In this document: piece by piece, positions 52,898 to 61,385 of the stretch
Position numbering within the stretch: position 1 is the first letter of the stretch
Layout of the letters: each line of letters starts with the position of its first letter
From: Myxococcales bacterium
GTDB lineage: Bacteria > Myxococcota > Polyangia > Polyangiales > Polyangiaceae
Assembly (NCBI GenBank): GCA_003151595.1
Contig: PLXW01000110.1
Location: 21,549-85,548 of the forward strand
Reading direction: 5' to 3'
DNA length: 64,000 nt
Program-made: the position numbers and the translations under genes
Notes under the pieces: generated by a model
What the model was told of the DNA's origin: nothing
Seen by the model: only the letters and a program-made list of their open reading frames with translations
Databases searched by the model: none

Positions 52898-55422
52898 TTG
52901 AGAGTCTGTCTCTCTGCGTCGTACACGAGCCCGGAATCCACGCTCCCTACCACGTGACCGTTGGCGTCGATATCGCCGCAGACGATCGCGAAGTCGACGG
53001 GCGCCTCGCCCGTCTCGAGATCGAAGTCGAGCGTTCCCAGCGCGCCGTCGAGGTTGATCGGCTCCCCTCTCCGGAGCACGCCGAACGCCGCGAGGATCCC
53101 GCTCGGCCCGACGTCGACGTGCGTACTCCCCGAAACGACTTTCTTCACTGACCGTGCGAGGCCCTGACCATCCACGGCGCTCGCGCCATAGCTTGCATAC
53201 GCGACGAGATAGAAGGCGTCGTAGGAACCATTGGGCGCGAACGTCCGCGTAACGGGATCTTTGAACGTTTCATTGTAGTGGAGGACGAAGCGGGCGTTGG
53301 GCGCCGTCGTAGAGACAGGTGTCAGTCCAAAAAATCGCTGCCTTCGGCTTGGCTCCTTCGCAAGAAACCTCACGAGGTCAGGCGCGATCGCGGTGTTCGC
53401 GATGTAGAAGGGGCGTGCGGCGGCGCCCCGCCATGCGCGCTCGATGCGCTCGAGGAATTCGCCCTCTGCGATCGCCACGACGACGTCCGGTGCAAACGCC
53501 GCGATGTCGCGCGCGGTCCGATCATCGTTCTCGTGCTCGCCTGCTTCGTCGAGGGCGAACTCGCGGTAGAGCGCATCGTTCTCGAGCGCAGACTTCCCGT
53601 TGAACCGAACGGAAGCCATGAGCTGCTCGCCAAATGACTCGACGTTCCGATTCTTGGGCCGGACCAGCGCGACGCGCATCGCCTTCGCCGGGCCGAGACG
53701 AAGCTCGCTCTCTCGGCGTTCGATGAGCGCGGCGATGGCCTTGGCGGTCGAGCCAGCCTCGTACGTGGTTCGCCAGACCATTCTCGGCCCGGGGCCCTGC
53801 GGGATCCCATCGAGACGCGCGCTGACCGAAATTGAGGCGACGGTCATGACGTCGTGAGGGACGAAGATCGACGTCGCAAGGTCGAGCGTCTCGACGCTCG
53901 TTCGGAACCCGATCACGGCCGGGACGCCGACGTCCTCGACGAGGTGACGCGCCATGCGCTCGGGATCTCCCGCGCCGTCGTCACATTCGACGAGTCCAAG
54001 CGGCCTCGCGGGCGTTTCTCCCGCACGTGGAGTGAGATGCTTCATCGCCTCGGCGAAATCTCGGCGCCCGAGCTCGACCGCGTTCATCTCCAGAACGCCG
54101 TAATACGCTTGGTCCCCGCTCGTCGGAAACATCGCCCCGATCCAAACCGTGTCGTCACGTTCGAGATCGCCCGGCTCGTAGCTCGCGTGGCACTGCTCCG
54201 TCTCGATCGCCGCGCACACATTCCTCGCGTTGCACACGAACGGCTTGCCGCGGTTCTTCTTCACGCACTCGGTGCTCTTGGTGCACTCGCGCGTGTCGGC
54301 GACGATCGCTGCGCTCGATGCGGGCGTCGCGCCCTCGTTCCGATGCGCGCGCGCGTTCGCGAAGAGCGCGACACCGACTGCGCAGGCGACCCCGCCCACG
54401 ACTGCCGGCACCGTCCAATTGCGATCACGAACACCAACGTCTTCGAGCGCGCGCACGATCTCCGCGCCGTTCGCGAATCGCTCCGCCGCCTCGTACGCTA
54501 GACATCGCTCCACGATCTTCGCCAGCGCGCGCGGCGTTCGCGGGTTGGCCCGCTGGATCGGCGCGCGAACACGCCAGTCGCTCGATTGCGCGTCGCCCCA
54601 GTTCCACGGCTCGTTCGCCGTTCGCTCGAACGGGAGCTGGCGCGCGAGCATCTCGTAGAGCACCACACCGAACGCGAACACGTCGGTGCGCGCATCGACG
54701 ACGTCGCCGCGCGATTGCTCCGGTGACATGTACGGCAGCGTTCCCATCACGCGACCCTTGCGCGTCGAGTGACTCGACGCCGGCACCGTCAACGCGAGCG
54801 CATGCGCGACGCGCGGAGCCTCGGTGCTGCTCGCGATCGGATCGGCTTCATGCGCGACCTTCGCCAGCCCGAAGTCGAGCACCTTCACGACGCCCGCCGC
54901 GCTCACCATCACGTTCTCGGGCTTGAGGTCGCGATGAACGAGCCCCGACTCGTGCGCGGCCGCGAGCGCCGAAGCGATCGACCGCGCGATGGCGATCGCC
55001 TCGTCGATGGCGATCGGCTTGCGCTCGATCCGCGCGCGAAGCGTCTCGCCCGCCGCGAACTCCATGACGATGAACGCCGGGTCCGTCGCGTCGTGAAGCT
55101 CATGGATGGCGCCGATGTTCGGGTGCCCGACCGAAGCGGCCGCGCGCGCCTCGCGGAAGAGAAGCTCCGAGTTTCGATCGTCGGCGAGGTACCGCGCGGA
55201 GAGCACCTTCAGCGCGACCGAGCGACGAAGCTTCTCGTCGACCGCACGGTACACGACGCCCATGCCCCCTTCGCCGAGTCGCTCGACCACGCGAAAGTGC
55301 AGGAGCGAGCGCCCCACCAGATCCGAGGCCGCCGCGCCGCTCGCGCGTGGATGCGACGCCAGCTCGTCAGACGGCGAGCGCTCGAGCGTCTCCGAATTTC
55401 GCGCGCCGTCCCCCTCGGTCAC
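52876..55422 (-). CDS. Ser/Thr kinase with periplasmic-binding-protein (type I) sensor
   Basis: 848 residues. Kinase domain about 41-320: Gly loop LGEGGMGVVY, Lys72 (VALKVL), VHRDLKPEN with Asp165, LDFGLAK with Asp183, MSPEQ. One transmembrane helix at about 344-365 (VVGGVACAVGVALFA). The outer part has a Cys-rich neck (CTKSTECVKKNRGKPFVCNARNVC), then an amino-acid/amide-type binding domain of the branched-chain family (TVWIGAMFPTSGDQAYYGVLEMNAVELG..., VVIAIAEG..., NGSYDAFYLVAYASYG). It should couple extracytoplasmic ligand binding to cytoplasmic phosphorylation. Its kinase part is a close paralogue of the one at 55777. Confidence 0.92.
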   Translation of the reverse strand: MTEGDGARNSETLERSPSDELASHPRASGAAASDLVGRSLLHFRVVERLGEGGMGVVYRAVDEKLRRSVALKVLSARYLADDRNSELLFREARAAASVGHPNIGAIHELHDATDPAFIVMEFAAGETLRARIERKPIAIDEAIAIARSIASALAAAHESGLVHRDLKPENVMVSAAGVVKVLDFGLAKVAHEADPIASSTEAPRVAHALALTVPASSHSTRKGRVMGTLPYMSPEQSRGDVVDARTDVFAFGVVLYEMLARQLPFERTANEPWNWGDAQSSDWRVRAPIQRANPRTPRALAKIVERCLAYEAAERFANGAEIVRALEDVGVRDRNWTVPAVVGGVACAVGVALFANARAHRNEGATPASSAAIVADTRECTKSTECVKKNRGKPFVCNARNVCAAIETEQCHASYEPGDLERDDTVWIGAMFPTSGDQAYYGVLEMNAVELGRRDFAEAMKHLTPRAGETPARPLGLVECDDGAGDPERMARHLVEDVGVPAVIGFRTSVETLDLATSIFVPHDVMTVASISVSARLDGIPQGPGPRMVWRTTYEAGSTAKAIAALIERRESELRLGPAKAMRVALVRPKNRNVESFGEQLMASVRFNGKSALENDALYREFALDEAGEHENDDRTARDIAAFAPDVVVAIAEGEFLERIERAWRGAAARPFYIANTAIAPDLVRFLAKEPSRRQRFFGLTPVSTTAPNARFVLHYNETFKDPVTRTFAPNGSYDAFYLVAYASYGASAVDGQGLARSVKKVVSGSTHVDVGPSGILAAFGVLRRGEPINLDGALGTLDFDLETGEAPVDFAIVCGDIDANGHVVGSVDSGLVYDAERQTLKGQARCP

Positions 55423-55537
55423 GTGGCGACGCTAGCAGCGCCGCCGACTCGGCGCACCGATGGATCGCGCGTGCATCATCCGTTCGGGTGACAGGCGCAC
55501 CGCGAGCCTCTTCGCTAGACCACTCGTCGGACGACAG

Positions 55538-55543
55538 AAGGAG
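55538..55543 (+). promoter_or_regulatory. Strong ribosome binding site of the 22-codon gene
   Basis: AAGGAG, 9 nt before ATG 55553, a near-ideal Shine-Dalgarno. It is better than that of most genes in the window and is the main reason for calling the tiny reading frame. Confidence 0.75.
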
Positions 55544-55552
55544 ATTCCCCCC

Positions 55553-55621
55553 ATGAAGATCAAGACGAGCATCAAAGCTGGCCCGACGTGCACTGGCCTG
55601 TCCTGCAAGCCGGTCATCTGA
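55553..55621 (+). CDS. 22-residue two-cysteine peptide, candidate signal or modified peptide
   Basis: Starts MKIKTSIKAG and ends CTGLSCKPVI, with TGA at 55619. Lys-rich amphipathic head, a Gly-Pro turn, then Cys-x4-Cys near the end, which could form a disulfide or thioether ring. Start is set by AAGGAG 9 nt upstream, and a T-tailed terminator follows 64 nt after the stop, so it has all parts of an independent gene. It lies between two divergent paralogous kinases, with no modifying enzyme or exporter gene adjacent. The MKxKTxxKAG head recalls short uncharacterised bacterial peptides with a similar start; that resemblance is from memory and unverified. Confidence 0.6.
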   Translation: MKIKTSIKAGPTCTGLSCKPVI

Positions 55622-55684
55622 AGCCCCTGCGCGACCGGAGATGATCGTCAAGCGTCAGCTCGCTTGAAGATCCTGAACGAAACG

Positions 55685-55711
55685 AGGCCCGCCGCGAGGT
55701 GGGCCTTTTTT
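55685..55711 (+). terminator. Intrinsic terminator after the 22-codon gene
   Basis: AGGCCCGCC-GCGA-GGTGGGCCT forms a 9-bp stem with one G-T pair and a four-base loop, followed by TTTTTT. The best rho-independent terminator in the window. It ends the peptide transcript before the kinase gene at 55777. Confidence 0.88.
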
Positions 55712-55776
55712 CGTTGGGGCGAGTCCTCTCGCGGGCCGTGCGTGAATTCTCGTCACGACCGAGTAGGCTCGCGCGC

Positions 55777-58587
55777 GTGGGGGAGAAGGCCGCCAACGAC
55801 GACGAGACCGCGCAGCGATCCGCGTCACAGCCGCGCTCGCCCGACGCGCGGCTTCACGACGACGAGGATCTCGTCGGGCGGTCGCTCCTGCACTTTCGCG
55901 TCATCGAGCGCCTCGGCGCCGGCGGGATGGGGGTCGTCTATCGGGCGATCGACGAGAAGCTCCGCCGGCCGGTCGCGCTGAAGGTCCTCAACGGGCGACT
56001 CCTCGCCGACGATCGCAACAAGCTCCTGCTCTTTCGCGAGGCGCGCAGCGCGGCGGCGGTGAACCACCCGTCGATCGCGAGCATCTACGAGCTGCACGAC
56101 GAGACCGAGCCGGCGTTCATCGTGATGGAGCTGGTCGAAGGCGAGTCGCTCCGCGCGCGGCTCGGGCGCGGAGCGCTTCCGGCGAACGAGGCGATCGCGA
56201 TCGCGCGCGAGATCGCGTCGGCGCTGGCGCACGCGCACGCGACGGGGCTCGTGCATCGCGATCTCAAGGCCGACAACGTGATGCTCACGCGCGACGGGCG
56301 CGCCAAGGTGCTCGACTTCGGGTTGGCCAAGGCGGCGCACGAAGCGGAGATCGCCGTCGTCAGTCTCTTGCCCTCGAGCGGCCACGTCACTCCGCACGCG
56401 CTCGCGCCGACGATGCTGGCGTCGAGCCACCCCACGGAGAAAGGGCGGGTGATGGGAACGCCCGCGTACATGTCTCCGGAGCAAGCGCGCGGCATCGACG
56501 TCGACGCGCGAACCGACGTGTTCTCGTTCGGCGTGCTCGTCTACGAGATGCTCTCCGGCGTGCTCCCGTTCGAGCGCAGCGTGGCCACGCCTTGGGAGTG
56601 GGGCGGCGCCGGGTCGCCCGACTGGACGCCGCGCGCGAAGCTCCGCGACGTGCCGCGCGCGATCGACGCGGTGGTCACGCGATGCCTGGCATACGCGCGG
56701 ACCGAGCGCTTCGAGTCGGGCGCGAACCTGGAAGCGGCGCTGACGGAGGCGATGCTCGAGAGACCAGCGCGGCCGCGAGGGAGGCGCATCGCAGCGGCGA
56801 GCGTGATCGCGATCGCGATCGTCGCCGCCGTCGTCGCCCTCCGAAAGGCGCCGCGCGCGATCGTGACCGAAGCGCCGACCCCCGCGCCGGTGGCCTCGGC
56901 CACGCGGCACCTCACCGTTCGCCGTATGACCGCGAATCCGACCGAGCACCCCATCGGCGACGTCGCGCTCTCGCCGGACGGCACGCGCCTCGCGTACGTC
57001 GATCCGACCGGCGGATACGTGCGGCCGGTCGACGCGGCCGACGCCAAGCGTTTGACCACGCCGCCGGGCGACGAGGTGTACCAAGTCGCGTGGATGCCCG
57101 ACGGAAAGCGTCTCCTCGTGGAGTCGGGCCCGCATGAAGCGAGCGAGGTCGCGCTCTGGATGTTCGACTCGGCGATCGCGGCCCCTCACCTCGTCGCGAA
57201 GACCACGTACGGAATCCTGAGCGTCTCGGCCGACGGCACGAAGGCCTTCCTGTCGGGCGCTTTGGGTTGGCTCTCGCTCACGGGCGACGACGCCGGCGCG
57301 GTGCACCTCGTCCCCGGGTTCGAGAAAGCCGCCGGCGCAGCATGCGTCTCGCGCGACGAGCGACGCATCGCCTACGCGAAGTGGAACCCCTCGCCTCGCA
57401 TCGAGAGCGTGTCGATCACGGGCGGCCCACCGGTCACGATCGTCGAAGACCCGCGCCTCGTTCACGAGCAGGAGGGGAGCGGGTTCGCGTGGCTGCCCGA
57501 CGATCGCTTCGTCTACTCGCTCGCGGATGCGCCGCCGCTCGAGCAGGGGGCGAACCTCTTCGAGGTGCGCCTCGATCACGACACCGGACGCCCCCTCGGT
57601 CCCGCGCGCCAGCTGACGACGTGGAGCGGCATCGACGCCGTGAGCCTCTCCGCGTCCGCCGACGGCTCGCGCGTCGCCTTCATTCGCGGCAACCAGCAGA
57701 CCGACGTCGAGGTGGCCGCGGTGTCGCGCGGCGCGCCGGGAAAAGGAGAATCGCTGGGAGCCTTCCGGCGCATCACGATGTCCGATCGAAACGAGCGCCC
57801 CTCGTCGTGGACCGCCGACAGCCGCGCGGTCTACATGACGGCCGACAACGGCGGCGATTGGTCGGTCTATCGCCAGCCGATGGACGGCTCGCCGCCGACG
57901 CAGCTCATTCCCGGCGAGCCCGTGACCACCTGGTCGCGCCTGGCCTCGGACGGATCGCTCCTCTTCTGGAGCCTGCCGCGCTGGTCGAGCGCCGCGCCGT
58001 ATTCGATGTCGCTCTTGCGCCTGCTGCCGAGCGGCGACGTCGATCCCTCGCCGCTCTACACGTTGACGGAGAGCGCGCCGCGCCGCGCGCGCGGGTGGCC
58101 TCCGCCGATGGGCGACGAAGGGGTGAGCTGCACGCGAACGGGCCGCTGCCTCGTCGCGCACGACGACGGAGACTCGACGCTCCTCGAATGGCTCGACCCG
58201 CGGACCGGACGACACGAGCCGTTCGCAGGAGGAGCGCTCGGCGACGTGTTCCGCTGGGAGCTCTCACCGGACGGCACGCAGCTCGCGATTCTGAGGGGCG
58301 ACATGGGCACCGACATCGTCGCGGTGAGCGACCGCCACCTCGTGCACACGGTGAAGAAGTCGCTCTTCTCGATGGGATGGAACGCGCTCGGCACCGGCCT
58401 TTACGGCCTTCAGTGGGACGGCGGCGGCTCGCGTCTCCTCTACGAGGGGCTCGACGGCAGCGAGTCGTTGCTCTGGGAGAAGCGCGCCGTCTGGGCCGCC
58501 CACCCGGTGGCCTCACCCGACGGTCATTGGCTGGCGCTCGGAGTGAAGCAGATGGACAACGACGTATGGCTGCTCGACGGGCTGTAG
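55777..58587 (+). CDS. Ser/Thr kinase with beta-propeller (PD40/TolB-like) sensor
   Basis: 936 residues from GTG 55777; starts further upstream (55699) fall in the terminator. Kinase domain about 39-310: LGAGGMGVVY, Lys69 (VALKVL), VHRDLKADN with Asp162, LDFGLAK with Asp180, MSPEQ. Transmembrane helix at about 338-357 (ASVIAIAIVAAVVAL), then repeated WD40-like/PD40 blades (VALSPDGTRLAYVDP, VAWMPDGKRLLV, VSLSASADGSRVAFI, WELSPDGTQLAIL). Residues 30-130 are nearly the same as in the divergent kinase, indicating duplication followed by sensor exchange. Confidence 0.93.
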   Translation: MGEKAANDDETAQRSASQPRSPDARLHDDEDLVGRSLLHFRVIERLGAGGMGVVYRAIDEKLRRPVALKVLNGRLLADDRNKLLLFREARSAAAVNHPSIASIYELHDETEPAFIVMELVEGESLRARLGRGALPANEAIAIAREIASALAHAHATGLVHRDLKADNVMLTRDGRAKVLDFGLAKAAHEAEIAVVSLLPSSGHVTPHALAPTMLASSHPTEKGRVMGTPAYMSPEQARGIDVDARTDVFSFGVLVYEMLSGVLPFERSVATPWEWGGAGSPDWTPRAKLRDVPRAIDAVVTRCLAYARTERFESGANLEAALTEAMLERPARPRGRRIAAASVIAIAIVAAVVALRKAPRAIVTEAPTPAPVASATRHLTVRRMTANPTEHPIGDVALSPDGTRLAYVDPTGGYVRPVDAADAKRLTTPPGDEVYQVAWMPDGKRLLVESGPHEASEVALWMFDSAIAAPHLVAKTTYGILSVSADGTKAFLSGALGWLSLTGDDAGAVHLVPGFEKAAGAACVSRDERRIAYAKWNPSPRIESVSITGGPPVTIVEDPRLVHEQEGSGFAWLPDDRFVYSLADAPPLEQGANLFEVRLDHDTGRPLGPARQLTTWSGIDAVSLSASADGSRVAFIRGNQQTDVEVAAVSRGAPGKGESLGAFRRITMSDRNERPSSWTADSRAVYMTADNGGDWSVYRQPMDGSPPTQLIPGEPVTTWSRLASDGSLLFWSLPRWSSAAPYSMSLLRLLPSGDVDPSPLYTLTESAPRRARGWPPPMGDEGVSCTRTGRCLVAHDDGDSTLLEWLDPRTGRHEPFAGGALGDVFRWELSPDGTQLAILRGDMGTDIVAVSDRHLVHTVKKSLFSMGWNALGTGLYGLQWDGGGSRLLYEGLDGSESLLWEKRAVWAAHPVASPDGHWLALGVKQMDNDVWLLDGL

Positions 58588-58600
58588 CGCAGGGGCGAGA

Positions 58601-58632
58601 GCGCGTGTGGTTCGGAAAGCGGACCAGCCTCG
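58601..58632 (+). repeat. 32-bp direct repeat, copy 2 (intergenic)
   Basis: Exact copy of 50113-50144, 14 nt after the kinase stop. Here it is non-coding, which suggests it is the broken end of a transglutaminase-gene copy left by a duplication or insertion event covering 50.1-58.6 kb. Confidence 0.9.
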
Positions 58633-58640
58633 ATTCCCGC

Positions 58641-59045
58641 TTACGTCCAGTCCTCCACGCGCAGCGAGCGGATCCGGACGAAGTGACGTGTGTTTCGGGT
58701 CACGACCGCGGCGTCGTGGGCGATGGCGTGAGCGGCGATCGCGAGATCGAAGTCGTCGACGCGCTCGCCGCGACGTTCGAGGTCTGCTTTGACGTCGCCG
58801 AAGCAGCGGCTCACCTCGTCGCTCCATTCTGCTCGCGCCAAGGCTGCGAGTAGCGTGACGAAGCGGCGCTCCAGCTCTCGCTTTCGACGAGAGCTCGGCA
58901 AGCGCGCGAGGCCGTAGCGTATCTCCGCGACGGCGGGCTGTGGCAAGAGCACGTCCGCAGGGCGCTCTTGCAGAAGTCGCGACGACGGCCCCGCCTCTGC
59001 GCGCATGAGAGCCGACGCGACGGTCGTATCCAGGACGTATCTCAA
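58641..59045 (-). CDS. vapC: PIN-domain toxin, VapC type
   Basis: 134 residues from TTG 59045, which overlaps the antitoxin stop. Acidic active-site residues are in place: LDTT (Asp6), AEIRYG (Glu41), DFDLAIAAHA (Asp about 98-100) and TRNTRHF with Asn in place of the usual fourth acidic position. VapC ribonucleases cut tRNA or rRNA to arrest growth until neutralised by the partner. Usual length for the family. Confidence 0.9.
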   Translation of the reverse strand: MRYVLDTTVASALMRAEAGPSSRLLQERPADVLLPQPAVAEIRYGLARLPSSRRKRELERRFVTLLAALARAEWSDEVSRCFGDVKADLERRGERVDDFDLAIAAHAIAHDAAVVTRNTRHFVRIRSLRVEDWT

Positions 59046-59296
59046 AGCTTCGGCGGCCCCTTACGAGACGAGCGACGCCTGCGCACGACGGCGAGGGTGT
59101 CCAGGAGCTCCTTGCCGGCCGCGGAGGAGACGGGTTCTGCCAGCATGCGCACGAGCTCCGGCGCCCACTCGTCGCGCGCACCGACCTTCTCTTCCAGCGC
59201 CTCGAGAATCAATCGATTCCGGCTGATGCCGAGCGCCTTCGCGCGCGTGTCGACCCGTTCGAGGAGCGGGTCGGGGATGTGGATCGTCGTAGGCAC
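59042..59296 (-). CDS. vapB: VapB-type ribbon-helix-helix antitoxin
   Basis: 84 residues from GTG 59296. TTIHIPDPLLERVDTRAKALGISRNRLILEAL is a ribbon-helix-helix DNA-binding domain; the C-terminal half should wrap the toxin. Four-nt overlap with the toxin gene. TATAAA lies only about 10 nt before the GTG, so the transcript may be leaderless. Such antitoxins usually repress their own promoter. Confidence 0.85.
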   Translation of the reverse strand: MPTTIHIPDPLLERVDTRAKALGISRNRLILEALEEKVGARDEWAPELVRMLAEPVSSAAGKELLDTLAVVRRRRSSRKGPPKL

Positions 59297-59623
59297 GAAT
59301 ACATTTATATTCGCGCGAGCGAGGGCGTCAAGGTGGCGTCGCCTCGGCTCCGACCTAGACACCGTTTCCGGCGCGCCATTCCGGCGGTTTCTCTTGGCGC
59401 AGGCGAAGCAGAGCAACGCGCCTGCGGAAGGCGCGAACGGCAGGAGGCGCCGCAGCGGGCTCACAAAGGAGGGGGGGCGGGCGGAATGGATAGGGGGCGT
59501 CTCGTGGCTCGGGCGTGAGAGGACGGCGCCGCGTAGATCCGTGTGACGCGCAAGGTCGGGCCCGCGCGTTCATCCTCTCTATCATGGTGTGAGGGGCCGT
59601 CACGCTACGTGCTTGCAAAGCCC
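59297..59623. other. Intergenic stretch upstream of the toxin-antitoxin pair
   Basis: 327 nt with no convincing gene. The first 30 nt contain the AT-rich promoter of vapBC; the rest is GC-rich, with frames of low-complexity Arg/Pro/Ala typical of non-coding GC-rich DNA. Confidence 0.5.
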
Positions 59624-59818
59624 TCAGATCCAACCGCCGACGATGAACGTCGCCCCGACGGTCGTCGTCCGACTCTGCGCTCCCCCCGAGTCGCGCGGGC
59701 GCGTCAGATCGGTGGACAGGTACGGCCCGAGCCCGACGAAGAAGTGCTCGCTCGCGTGAAGGAGGAGCGGCGCATCGACCGCGACGCCCACGAAGGTTTG
59801 CCCCCTTTGGACTCGGTC
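59624..59818 (-). pseudogene. C-terminal remnant of an outer-membrane beta-barrel protein
   Basis: The last 64 codons read natural barrel sequence: QTFVGVAVDAPLLLHASEHFFVGLGPYL, then STDL and TTVGATFIVGGWI before the stop. The reading frame upstream turns into Arg-rich shadow sequence with no start or signal peptide, so the 5' part is gone or frameshifted. Aromatic-ended beta-hairpins match autotransporter/OMP beta-barrel proteins of myxobacteria. Confidence 0.5.
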
Positions 59819-59991
59819 GTCCCTGACTGCTCGTCGTAGATGCTCCGCGTCGCCGAGACCTCGTCGCGCGATCGCTCTTCGGTCGCGCCGAGGCGACGTA
59901 CGAGGCGACGTCCCACGAGGGGATCGTCGTTCAGCTCGCCGTGCGCGCGACGCTGGCGCACGCGCGTGTGCTGCTGAGGCTCGGTCGGACT

Positions 59992-61263
59992 TCAGTTCTT
60001 GTTCAGCTTCTGAATCAGGCTCCCGGCAATCCAGTACACGCTCGTGGAGTCGAGAACGACGGAGCTCGTGTCGTTCTGGCCTGACGCCAGCGTGGTCGTA
60101 GGACCACCGCCCACGGGAACGCGGAGCACGGTGCTCTGAGTGATACCGTAGTAGTTCGTCCAGTAGACGTTCACGCCGTCCGTCGCGATTGACGTCGGGG
60201 AATTCGTGATCTCCTGCTGGGTCCCGGGGACGAGCGTAGTCACAGCTCCTGTGGCCCTCGATATGGACAGAAGCCCGTCCGTGGAGACCGTGTAGATGTT
60301 CGCGTCGTCGAGCGCGATAGAACCGGCCGCGACGTTCGCGATCGGCGTCGGTGTCGTCGCTTCGGGAGCTAGGCTCTCGATTCCAACGCCATCCTCGGTG
60401 AAGAAAAGCTGGCCGTCCCGCGGCACCATGCCACCGATACTGTAGAATCCTCCCGGCTTGATCGGCACGAAAGGGGTAGGCGTGCCACCGTAGACCGGGA
60501 CGCGCGTGATCTCTGCGTCGGTCGACGTCTCGTAGCCGCCGCTGTCCCAGTAGAGGATGCCGTCGAGAACCGCGAGGAGCCGACCACCCGCCGTGTTGGA
60601 GGCAAGCGTCGTCGGGGCGCCGCCGCCGATCGGAACGGACCCTACCCACGCATTCACGCCGCCCGTGATGAAGTTAGGGACGCCGAAGTAGACGGCGTTC
60701 GCGTCGATCGTGATGCCCCACGGGTAGCCGATGCCTTCGGCGAGAACGGTGACCGCGCCGCCGTCGACGGGGACCTTGTCCACCGTGCCGTCGTAAGCGG
60801 TGAAGTAGACATTCTGGGCGTCGATCGCGAGCTGGATCGGCTCGGACGCGGTCGCGAGGGTAACCAAGCATCGGCCTCCCGTGCACTGACCGCCGCACGT
60901 GATACCGCAGCCGCCGCAGTTGCCAGGATCGGTCGTCGTGTCCACGCAGCTTCCGTCTGCACACGGGACGCAGGGGCCAGTGTCGATCGAGCTATCCGTA
61001 GGACCGTCCATCGACGCATCCGCGGAGAGGGTCTGCGCGTCGCTCGCAGCATCGAGAGGGCCCGGACCGGGCGTCCCGGCATCCTCCGGCGTGGGAGCCG
61101 GGACACCGCCGTTGCCGGTCGGCGCAACGACGGGTTCACCACCATCCGTAGCCACGGGAGACGGCGTCGGGTCCTCCTCCGACATCATGAGGATGCGGCC
61201 GCCACAACCGGCGATGAAAAGGAGAGGAAGCAACCATGTTGAAGCTAGGGAAACGCGATGCAC
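59992..61263 (-). CDS. Lipoprotein with beta-propeller repeats
   Basis: 423 residues from GTG 61263, with AAGGAG 6 nt upstream. Lipobox LFIAGC. A Pro/Asp/Ala-rich linker (to about residue 90) and a Cys cluster (CVPCADGSCVDTTTDPGNCGGCGITCGGQC) precede repeats of the form IAIDAQNVYFTAYDGTVDKVPVDGGAVTVLAEG. These DxxxVYWT/F-...-V-xx-GG repeats build a propeller typical of myxobacterial surface lipoproteins. Likely a ligand-binding or structural surface protein. Confidence 0.85.
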   Translation of the reverse strand: MHRVSLASTWLLPLLFIAGCGGRILMMSEEDPTPSPVATDGGEPVVAPTGNGGVPAPTPEDAGTPGPGPLDAASDAQTLSADASMDGPTDSSIDTGPCVPCADGSCVDTTTDPGNCGGCGITCGGQCTGGRCLVTLATASEPIQLAIDAQNVYFTAYDGTVDKVPVDGGAVTVLAEGIGYPWGITIDANAVYFGVPNFITGGVNAWVGSVPIGGGAPTTLASNTAGGRLLAVLDGILYWDSGGYETSTDAEITRVPVYGGTPTPFVPIKPGGFYSIGGMVPRDGQLFFTEDGVGIESLAPEATTPTPIANVAAGSIALDDANIYTVSTDGLLSISRATGAVTTLVPGTQQEITNSPTSIATDGVNVYWTNYYGITQSTVLRVPVGGGPTTTLASGQNDTSSVVLDSTSVYWIAGSLIQKLNKN

Positions 61264-61385
61264 GCGAGACTCCTTGCACGGCGATGGCGCGGCGCCAACT
61301 GCGTCGGTACGGCTACGGCCTCGTCTCGAAAACCGCCGAGTATGCGTCGGCGACTGTGGGAGTCTTGTCGAGCCGAGGGAGTCGC

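Noticed and set aside
55825..58215. Long minus-strand frame (796 codons) opposite the propeller kinase
   Set aside because: Arg/His/Glu-rich antisense shadow of a gene with clear kinase and propeller motifs.
59355..59633. 92-codon minus-strand frame upstream of vapB
   Set aside because: Pro/Arg-rich, no family; the vapB start at 59296 is explained without it.
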